From Myrica gale (lineage: Eukaryota > Streptophyta > Magnoliopsida > Fagales > Myricaceae), in the NCBI GenBank assembly GCA_963930655.1, contig OZ005600.1, forward strand, positions 2,979,501 through 3,043,500: a stretch of 64,000 bases of DNA. Direction: 5' to 3'. A program made the position numbers and the translations under genes. Below the pieces are notes generated by a model. That model worked only from the letters and a program-made list of their open reading frames with translations. It was not told the DNA's origin and did no database searches. Position 1 is the stretch's first letter; every line of letters begins with the position of its first letter. Below, in pieces: positions 12,911 through 24,900 of this stretch.

Positions 12911-15900
12911 CTACCACCGCTGTCTACTTCCTCTGTTGCTGTTGCTGTTACTTTTCCTGCCACTATTACTTAGCCTGCGACCTCTTGTCCAGTCATCATC
13001 CTCGTTATCATCTTCGTCATCCTCACCTCCTGCACCTCCTGCGTATCCAGATTTCCGTCCTTTTCTAGGGGTGGGGCGCTTCCTCTTTGCAGTGGCTGTG
13101 TAGATCGAGTAATCAATAGCATCTTCCCTCAAAGAAATCTTGAATTCCTGTGCAGTAAGAACTCTAGTAAGATACGACCTAGAGAAGATTACAACAGCGA
13201 CATTCAGATTATCGAATCCATAGCCCAACCCACCTGATATCTTTGCAGCAGATCTTGATAAGTGGTAGGCAGAGTGGTGCGTGTTTCGCTGACACTGAAG
13301 GAAATGTTCAGCCTGGAGAGAACCTCTCCTGGTTTTACAGGCTCATTTGGAGAAAAAGACTGGTTTCAAAAGACAAGATGCGCATAAACAATAACTTCCA
13401 CAAGGCATATCCAGATTGAACATATATGTTACTGGCAAGTCATAGTTTTACCTGGCACCGAGCATCATTCAGGCTATACACAATTTTCAGGTGCCTCTTT
13501 ACCTTCAAAAGAAGCTGCAATGCAATCGCCGATAGACAGTCAGCCTGCACAAGGACCGCGCAGGATTTAAGAAAAATTAACATCGATGTATTTCCACCCA
13601 CAATGGGATATACTGAAGCAAACCATGTAAAAACATAGGTTATACATACATTAATCAAGAGAAAACTTAAATTCTTTTATAAGCTAAAAGAATATAGAAG
13701 ACTACAAAAATACCTGAACTTTTAGCAGATCATCTGTGGATAGATGATAAGAAACACCTGAGCCCATGCTAGACGTCTTTGCCCCCACTGAACTACTATG
13801 ATTTGAGACCGGCAGATCAGTTGTTTCTACTCGTATACTCTCATTCAAATCCATCGACGTCATATGGTCAAAAAACGGCTGATCGGCTGGCTCATGTTTA
13901 AGCGTCCCATTCAAATCCACAGAAGCCATCTCATTAAAATCTGGCAGACCAGCAGGTCCTGGTTGTCTATTCTCATAAGGTATCTCCTCTGCATCCTTTT
14001 GTGACAAATGCATGCTTAGGGCTTTCATATTTGCCTCAAGTGCCCCAGCTCTAACTTGTATTACTCGATTTATAGCATAGATCAAATATAATGGCTCGTC
14101 AGGTAATGTGAATGGAAGCAAAGAAAGTATTTCAGCACAGTACCTGCCAAAAGAAACCAGCTTATTATTCTACTCTACACCACTTTATGAGCAGAACTCA
14201 AGGAATGGCAACAGAGACTCACATCAGGAAAGGGACTACAGAATCACTCCAGCTTGGATTATCAAACTTCCGCACAATTGAGGACATAAATTTGTTTCTA
14301 GAAATCCGGTTTCCACGGATGAGCTTATAGATTCTAGAGACTCCAAGCCTTGCCTGAGCGAGAGAGCCACCATCAGATTTCCCCCTCACATTTCCTGGAA
14401 CCTTGGATTGGACTTTCTGGTTTATATTCTCACGAACACCATTGATCGATTGCATAAAAATGAATGACTTTTGAAGGCCATCCCCCAAACGGCTTTCAAA
14501 AAATGCAGGGTACCTGAAAAGATATTTCACTTAGCTTGGACATGGAAAATGGACAGGAAAGAGAACTTCGGCAAAACATCTAGAGGACATTACTTCTCAT
14601 TCATAGTCATCAGCAAATGATGAGCCAACTTTGAATTGACTTCTTGAGGGTCTGTTTCAAGAGCTATAAGGTATGGGACACAAGTAATCGGATGAACAAG
14701 ACCTTGGCGCAGCACAACTTCAACAATCTATTTGCCAGTGCAGTAAGAAAAATGGAGAAAAAATAAATTAGCACGGCCGGTGAAGCAGAAAATAAAGGAG
14801 AATGACGACTTTGAATTCAACCATTAGATGAACAATGAGTGGTCAAGGCTCAAGGAAAACTCCCGTTTACAAAAGAGTAGTCCCAACAGTCGCACCATAA
14901 AGTAATTATTCCAATCTGATTGTGAGTTTCGAATGTGCCAATCTTTGTAAAAATTGCCCAAAGATTCAATATGCAAAATAAGAAGCATTACATATGCCAT
15001 TTTCTTCCGATTTCCCTCTTTTTATCACTGCCAGCTGTTGGTCATTGTGATTCAAGCTCCAGGACAGGTTTATGATGAATTTTGTCAAGATAAAACATAA
15101 GAGGAAGAAAAATAGAGAAGCTAGGTTCTCACCTTTAGGGCTGATTGGCGAACTTGTTCATTGAAGTCCAAACATCTACCTAAAATATTCTCCCAATACA
15201 ATTGCATTATACCCCCACATATATTAGTATCTCCTGCACCTGCAGCAACAGGTACGCTGTGGCTGCCTTCTACAGAATAATGAATTACATTGTCGCTTGC
15301 TTTACCAGTTCCCATTTGACTTTCCGCATCTAGAAGGTACTCGTACAAGTTTTGCAGTGCTTGCATCTGGTTTACAGAATGATTTAGCAACATATTTGAT
15401 ATAGATGTACAAAATTGAAAGTTGTCATCATTACCTTAATACGAACATCACAGCCAGAAGACAATGTTGCCTCTAATATTTTTCCGATATCTTTTTCCAA
15501 CATATACTCAGGCCAAGCAATTAAAACAAAGCCTAATGCCTGCAAGAGTTAAAAGGGAACATAATTAGACTTTGGGATTAAACGATGTGCTAGAAAAACC
15601 AAGAAGAGCTGTAAAGGCATACCTGCAACGATCTAACCTTCACAATGAACTCCTCCACAACGAGATATTTTTTGAACAAGCTGAGACTACTGACCACATC
15701 AATATTTTTGTTACTCGGGTCGCTCAGCAAAGATTTTCCATAGCGGATAAGCAATCCAAGACAAAACAGGGACCGCCCAACCTGCTGAAATAACAAAACA
15801 GAAAAATACTCTTACCATTTATCCTATTTCATTTTTCTCATTAATGACAATATGCACACATGAAGAATATAGCAAAATTAACATGAGCAAATCATATCAC

Positions 15901-18900
15901 GAAGTCCTATTTTAGATCTTCAGATGCAAACATGCTATACTTCCAGAAAGCAATACGATGAGAAGACAGAAGCATACCAGAAAAATAATAACCTTGATAT
16001 AGAGACAACCAAAAATGTTCGCATGTATCCCTACCGACTCTGTCCATATTAGAGAACAGCTAATATTGACCTATGCTATTAAAATACTCACTCCCAAAAA
16101 ATATATCACACCAACCTAAAACCAATCAAAACCTATCATATCACGTCCACCAATTTGTGCATACCCAACAGATGAAACTATTTCCACTTGCCCTAGGATT
16201 CTTAGTAGCTTAAAAACTTCAACAAATCCAACCACTTCAACTAGCACAAAATTACAAAACAAGCCAAAAAAAAAAGACATCCTAAAAGCTAACCATAATT
16301 AAAGACACAAGATACTCATTCTTTACTGTAGCCACCAACCTGCTTGTTATCAACTGGCTGAGAATCCAAACGTTTAAAGAACACCTGAATAAGATACTCA
16401 ATTACAGTTGCACCTTTTCCTGCAACTTTTCCCACAGAGCAAAGGCACCTGGGATGAGAAACAATATTAGCTATAGAAGACATTCATATAGGGAAGTCAC
16501 CTTCTGAAACAAGAAGCATTAATTTTGAAAAAATACGTTTTGTGTCCTCTAACTACTACTACACCTTCCATAATTTGCACCCAAACTAACAATAGGCATT
16601 CAATTTACACATGTTAAGATCTAACCGTTAAAATCAGAATAATGGGCCACATGGCACAATCTTAATGGTCAAATTATAATATGGGGTGTAAATTACAAAA
16701 GCTTAATAGTATGTTAAGGTTTAATGTATCAAGTTTGGTTGTTCGGGTTGCAAAATTGCAAACGGTGTGGTAGTTAGAATAATTAGATGGTGCAAAGGAT
16801 ATTTTCTCTCATAAATTTTACTACATAAAATCTGAAGGGTCAAATCCACTACTTAATATAAAAACCCAAATCTTACATGTACAGGAGAAAAAATTTATGC
16901 ACCATAACATTAAGCCAGAAAACACTACTAATAACCACAAATCAGTTATTCAACAATTTGATGGAATGGAATTACTGCGCATGAATCCAGTAAAGGTGTA
17001 CAAAGGGTAACAAGTGTGCAGGATTACATTGCTATATAAATATAAGTATGCAATAGATTGACATATCTGACACATACATGTAGACAGGCATGCTTGCCTT
17101 CATAATTAAAACAATCACATAACATGCTACATACGTAAAGTGCTGATGATAGGCAGCAAAATGGAATACACAATTACGTGATCTCTAAGAATTGCACCTC
17201 CAAAGACTCAAAATTGACTTAAATTTTTAACGATGCACATTATAGCTTTGTGCATTTTGGTACCCATCACACTAATTGCTTAGTCACAGAATGGCTAAAA
17301 AACATCTATCACAAAGTAATTCTGGCTTTTAATGCATCTATGACACGGGAAACTAAAAAATTAATGCAATGAAAAAAAAAAGTGACAAAAGATCTAAAGA
17401 TTTGAGGGTACTTGATGCAAGCATGGACAACTGTCAAGAAGGAATGCCGAACAATCATGTGCTTCAAGTCTTGCTCGAGTTCTTCAACAACACTTTGAGG
17501 TAATTTTCGGAGCAAAGGTAAAACAGAATCAATTATAAAAATTACACTCTCCAGCAACTGAGCAACCATTCTATTGTCAACCTGAACGCAAGAAAAAACA
17601 AGCTAAAATCAGGCATGCTATTTTCCTATCTCTTACCAATTATCGGATTTGAACCAAAAGAAAACAAAAAAGTGAGAAAAATCAGTTACATTCTAAATGC
17701 AAATTGAAATGTCCAACAGAGGACAAGTTCAGACGATCTCCATATGCAGAATGGTTGTTTAAACCAAAGGTAAAGCCATAGATAGTTTTGGGGTCACTAA
17801 TTGGATGTCATTCAGTCACGACAACTCTTTTGGATCATTGCATGGCAACGGCAATGAGCAATGTTTCTCTGTTTTTACTTTTTTTTATCTGGGAACCAGC
17901 CATGAGCAATGAATGCAAAGAAACTACATTCTGACCATGTAGGCATGTGCACACACACATGCATATATGTATAGTAACTGAAACTTCATACTCCTAGCTC
18001 TTCTTTGCTCTCTAAACCACGTAAGTTGGAATCATATAGGAACATCTTCAAGACAGACTCTAGAGAGCCACCACTAATTTTGGCAAAGCCAAATGAAGCT
18101 AAGTGCTTTAAGGGAAGAGAAATGGACTTATCCTTAGGGCACTGAGTAAACATTCAGAGCCAGACATTTTTTTTTGGGTAAATATTCAGAGCCGCACATT
18201 GGTTTAAAAGAGGGACAAAAAGCAGCTCCTCAGGCTACCTATACACCAGTCCAACACAGAAATGATAAACGAAATCACCATAAATCCCACGAACATTTCT
18301 AGACAAAAATACTGGTTTGAATTGAATACGATACTTGCAAGAGATAACCTGAGTCTTAAGATATGGCTGTAGAGTAACCACAAACTGGGAAGGATCAGAG
18401 GCAGGGGCACAGAGCATTGGATCCACAACACAAAATGCATGCAAGATCAGCACATAAGGAAGTGCACGCACCTCCACTTCTTCACTGCTTGTTTCCTCTA
18501 CCTGACCAGGAATGAATTTCTCACAATATTTAAAAAAAAAATTACCAAACAAGGTTCAAGTGCCAATCAGCTATAAAAGTACCTGCAATATCTTTTCCAA
18601 TAAGCACTTGCACATCATCTCACAACGTTTGCGCACTGATGCAAGGGATACAGGGTTGATCCCAGCAGCTTTGGCTGACTGTGGAAAAAAATCAAGAGCT
18701 AAGTTGCGCTTAATCACATTGACGAGAAGTTGGTGATTTGGCATCCTCCTCAACATATCCACAATCTGCTCAGTTTTCTTCGCTACCTCCAGTGGAACGG
18801 AACTAACATCTCCAAAAAACTTTGTCTCTGAACCAGTAGGTTCCTCGAACCAGAACTCATAAAATGTCTTGCAAACAAGATCCTGCATACAAGAGAGTAT

Positions 18901-21900
18901 TGTAAATTGCAGGTAAATCCAAGGAAATAAATGCTAGTTTAGAACATAACTCAATTAGACTTTCCAAAGCAGACTTCTAATAAATGCAAGAGCATGGTAC
19001 TTTACATGCAGATATTAGCAATAAAAACTCAACCCAAAAGAAACAAAATTGCAGACATTTCACATAGCACTACAGAAAAATCACTTAAAGTTATCCAGCA
19101 CTAAGTAATATAGAAGGAACAACAAACAGATCTAGGTGACATCCTGCTAGATCGAAGTTCAGAGGCGATAGACTGGCATTCACTGCAGGGCCAAAGTAAC
19201 ACAGTGACTGGGTGGCTTCTAAAACAGGGGTCATCAGCAACCCTAGAAATTAACAAGGTATCAGGTGAGAGTTAACTGTTCCTTTTTAGAGAATGGCTAG
19301 CTGTTCAAATTAGATAGTGGAAAAGGAAGTCTTAGATAAACCCAAGGTATTAAGGTAATTAAAACTCTTATCTTCTGCGTGGCAGTTGACTCTGGGGAAC
19401 TTTCAAGATTCCTTGTGCTTGATCCAAGAAGATTTAATGAACAAAATGAGGAATGTTCTACCTCAATGAAACAGTTGACATTGACATTAAAAAGACAGGC
19501 TGCTCTTAGGTAAAGAAGCAATAGATTTGTGCAGCTAAGGCAGCAATGGCTTTAAAACACACCAATTATGGAAGTGGGGAATGCTTGAGTGCATAAAAAA
19601 GCTTTTTAAGATCGAAAGCATGCAATGAATGAGATTTGTTAAGATCTCAAAGTGCAACAAGTACCCATCAGAAACCTTACAGTTTTGGTCATGAAAATGA
19701 TGTCATCCTTTCAAAGGTACAGGAGGCTCCTATCAAGGAAGAGACTAGGGAGAATCAGTTTACATGGTTTGGACATGTAACGTCAATGCACCAATTAGAA
19801 AACATTTTAGATAGGATACAATGACAAAAAGAATAGATATTAGCAACCCAGATTAATGGATAAGGAGTCGTAACAAATTTGACTTATTGGAATTGAGGCT
19901 TTGTCGAATAGATTTTAGCTGAGTTAACTAATGGCGTTTGAGACTAAAATTTTGGGCACTCTAAAATTTTAGCCATAATAAAATAACTACACAAAATTAT
20001 ATATCACTTCACTTTTTCACCAACTCCAACACACCAAAATATAAAAAATTCATTTAAATCATCTCTCTTCACTTTATTCACCAACTCCAACACCCCAAAA
20101 TTTTACAAACAAACACCATGTATCATGGTGCATGTTCTGTCTGTAGAGTTTTTGCTAGATTTTGTGCAAAGCCGCTAGGCACCCTTATTGAAGGCCTTGA
20201 TATTATATTGTCTTCAGATAATGTAGTTCATTCCTCCCACCCCTACACCCCAAGAAAATGAACAGAAGAAGTAATCCTTTTTTTTAAGCAAGTAGTTATC
20301 CTACTTGATTGCTTGACATTACCTGAATACTCGATTCATCATCAGTAACACGAGAAATAATCGCAATACAAGCACTCGTAAATTCAGAAAAGTCTCCGTT
20401 CGAAGTGCACATATCTCGAATAATTTTGATGGCTCGTTTCCTGACACTAACTCCAGTATCTTTGATTCTTTCGGCAACCTTCTCAAAATACTACAAAACC
20501 ACCAATTTTGAAATATGAGCAAAAGCAAATACAATAAGCAAAGCATCTAGTAAGCAACTATATGAATGCGGGGTTTTGAACAAAATATACCTTCAAACCA
20601 ACATCAGGATGTGAAGCAATATGTCTGCCAACAAGTTCCAATGCTGCTTCCCTTACAGATATTGCAGAGTCACAAAATCTTCCTTCAACGGCCAATTGGA
20701 CACGTTCATCACACAATACCTCAGGATCAGCTTCCACAATAATACTAACCTGCTCATCATATTTAATGTAAGAAGAAGAAAATAATAGTAAATCACAACA
20801 AAAAGCTAAAATTTCAAGAAAATTTTCAACTTACCGCTCTCAGAGCCTTAGCCCTAATTACTGGAGAATTCTCTCTCAAACTTGCCTGAGATATATCATA
20901 CTGTAAGAATATTGAATTACTTGATAAATCAGCAAGAAATTGAAATATTTGACTAACCAGAAGCATATGCAGAATCTTATCAAACCCTCTGGAGAAAGAA
21001 TTATTTTGTCCCAATGCCAAAGTAATCTTTTTAACTGAATCCCTTGTCAAAAATGAAGAAGCAATTCCAGAATCGCGAATTATTGCTTTCGATTTCAATC
21101 TAGCAAGATAGAATATGAACTTCTGCTGAGATTTCGGATCATCCTTGTACCATAAGCAGAGATAAAACCTGCACATGCACATATATACGTCACTACATTT
21201 GCAAGGATGCAGCCAAAAACCCAAGGAAAAAGATAAAATGTGTACAAACCAGCGAACAAAAAGATGCACATCATCAGAAGAACCAACATCTTGCAGGTAA
21301 TTCAATAGCAGCTGTTGAACAATTTCAAGTTTCATAATTGGATCAGAAGCCTCGGGATTTTTTTCCCAATTGTGATTCTTTTTCCCATCATCCTTGCACT
21401 GTGATTTGCAGTACGATTGTAATACAAGAAGCTGCTTCCTGCAGATGCAAATCTGACACTGCCAGCTTCTGTTAGGAACTTCCTGTTCTCTTACTCCCAT
21501 GCAGTCAGCATGAAACAATCTCTGACAACTTTGACATATAAAAAACAATTTTTCAACCCTACCATCCAAACAAATAGAACATGCACCTTTCGGATATGTG
21601 TGATCAACACCATCTCCATTAACCAATTCTTGAATGACCCAAAAATTGTCCCTCTTGCAAAGGACAGAATCACGCTTCAATCTTGCAGCTATTGTACCAA
21701 GAAGGTCAATAGCCATTGTGCGAGCAGCGATGTCTTTAGATTTCAGCCCAGCATTCTGGAGTAACAAGACACACAAAACCTGCAAATGTGCAATCCCTAC
21801 CTTAGCTTGGAAATGATCTCATGCATTTAAAAAAACAATAATATCAATGTACCTCCAAAATAGGAGCTGAAGCAGGATATTCGGGTAAATTCAATGTTGT

Positions 21901-24900
21901 CAGCAAATCCATAACAAGATTCTCCATCATTACTTTCATCTCAGACACATCTTGAGTCTTCAAACTTGCAAAACGCTGAAGCACACGGGTCCAAAAAAGA
22001 CAACATGCCTCTGTGGCGGCCTCATGGCATTTGGTTGGGTAACCAGAATCAATTGACACTTCTAAGATGGGGTTTCCACTTGATGCTTGCCTCAAAGCTT
22101 CAGGAAGGTTTGCACTACAGTGAACCAACTGAATCAGCAATGCCGTTATCATCTGAATCTGCCTTTGTTCTTCATCAGGTAGGTGATAGGATCTTAGTGC
22201 TCGCTTTGATGATGGCAACTTCCAGAGTAGCTGAAGTATTTCGTCTATCACATAAGTCCGATGCTGTGTGTATGAATAGAATATCTGTACCACAATTGAG
22301 AAGTTCAGGAGGTTATACTATAGGCAATAATATCCAGACATATAATCATAACCAGTCAAGCAGAACCAAGAGGGTCAAAAATATACCGCACTAATTAAAC
22401 CAATCGCCTTCAGTTGCAACAGCTGGATATTATCCACCAAGAATGTAGAAAAGCTTGTCTTCACAAGTTGTAAGATGCAACTATCAGATAATCTCTCTAT
22501 TAACAACAAATCCTTGAGTAAACCAAGAATGGTGCACATTTTCTGGAGAATAGTGTTCACTGCGGCAGAGACCCTATCAAAGCAAGCACATAAATGATGA
22601 GAACAAACCTCAGTTCAGATACGCTAATTATCTCGCCTTGACATTCAATAAAGAGGAACGGCATATTAGTAAACACACTTGTTTAATGATGATTTCTTCA
22701 CTTTAACGGTCTTAATAGTGCGTCTCTTCTTGCTTGCCGAACCAAAGTCAGCACCACACTCTTCATCTTCATTCCCTGAAATAACACAAGAACAAAGGTA
22801 CTTCAGTGAATGCAATCCAGAACACTATAGTGTTGCATGAACCAGGATATAACTAGTAATAGAACATTGAAAAACCTAGGAAGAAGCTGGAATACAAAGT
22901 AATGTGTTCAAAATTGCTGCAATCTCAGAATATAACGTTAGTGACCAAATCCAGCTTTTTCACATAAAGCTAAAGCTAACCTTCAAGTTCCCCATTTTCG
23001 CTTGGTTTATGCAAGGCCCTATATGATGGATCATAAGCACACATGAGATCCATTATCTGATGCCTGGAGAACTCTAGAATTCTCTCAATTATCTGATAAG
23101 GAATGAGTATAACCATGTTAAAACATGAGGATACTCTAAACATTTGAATATATGAGTAAAACCATGCAGATCAAAACAGAAAATTTTACAAGAAAACTAG
23201 ATTAGATAATTTACCTCTTCTTTATACAACTGCTTTTGCATTTCGTTATAGCCCATAACTGATAGAGCAGCATGAATTGACTCCAGAGCACAAAAGATAG
23301 ATGAAACTATATCTGAGTCTGACTGGAACAGTATATAAATGCAAAGTGAGAAAACCAAAATAATTTGGTACCAAATCAGTGTATCATACCAACAAAGTGA
23401 TGACACTAAACAATAAAAGCAGAATTAATTGGTTGGAATATTCACAGTAGATGGATGCCAAATTCATGACAGAGAGAAATAGCACCCAAACTTAAGAAAA
23501 TATAGGAGCATAGCAGTTCCAGTCATATGAACTGAAAAACCTAGAAGCACAAATCACTTGACCCTAAAATGATTCATGTATGTATGGAACATTTTTTTTC
23601 CTCAGCAATGACAAGTATTGAACCCTAAAAACACCTGATTCCTCCAAATTGACTTTGATAACATGCTAGACTTACAGGCAGACATTGGATTGGAAAACAA
23701 GAAGAAGAAAAAGAAATCAGAAAAAAAACTTAAACAGTCTCTGAATTTAAAATTTTATTAAATTTCTGATGCGAATTACTGAACCCAAAATAATACTTAG
23801 GTATCTCCTAGCAAAGTAAATAAGAGTACTTAATTCCAGATTTCCAGTAATTCTACAAGATATGTTAAAAGAAGCGTGCAAACACATAAGTAATGGGAAG
23901 GATTTTTTTTTACTTGTAAAAAAAAATTATTTTATAGCCAGGACGGGCAGATACTAAGCTAACCAAGTTAATAACCAAAGAGAGGATGTAACAATAAAAC
24001 AATGTAAACATCCTGAAAGAGGAAGAAGATTACTACTCTTAAACAATGAAGAACAAAACTTATTGACAACAGGCTTACATGCTCGCATTCATCTATCGAC
24101 AAGCCTTCAGCTCGATGTATCTGATGATCGAGAACTTTTAACAACCTAACTAGAATATCTACAGGGACCAAATGTAGAAGTTTCCTTGAACGGATGGACA
24201 TTATTTCATTGACAAGCATTCTAAGATCAGAAAGAGGCAGTGATAACCACTCTGCTTCATCCCGATCATCAATGGGAATTTCAGCTCTGCCACAGAAGTC
24301 CTCCAACAACTCGCAAAAACTTCCTACTGTAGCATCTGAACAACAACAAACACAATTATTCACATATATTCAAAAGTATAGAATGAACAAATATACGAAG
24401 ATGATAAAATGGAAATAAGACAAATCAACCTTGAAGCTCAGCTGCATCTGGTCTGATCGATGATGATAAGTCATTGTTACCTTTCTTCTTCACTTTTGGT
24501 TTTCTAGAAGATGATGTTGACACCTGCTGCAATTTCATCTTCTCTATCAGAAAAAAATTTAAACAATCACAACTCAATCATCAACTCCTAAGACCAACTT
24601 CATACATACATTAGCAACATAGTCAGTCTGATAACTGTGAGTGGCACTATTGTCTTTTTGAGCTTGACTTGTAACAGGTAAGCTTTGCTCGAAGCGCTTC
24701 TTTTCAGATACTGAACTGCTTGAGATTTGCTCCTTAATAGGACCTGAGGAACTTGAACAATGCAATAAACAGTAAGGACAGCAACAATAAAGGTAATACG
24801 AAACAGGAGAACCTCGCAAAGGAAAGATCCCCCCCAACCCGACGACAAAGTAAGTCTAAATGTAAGTTCTATAGATGCAAGTCCCTTTTCCATCAGGCTT

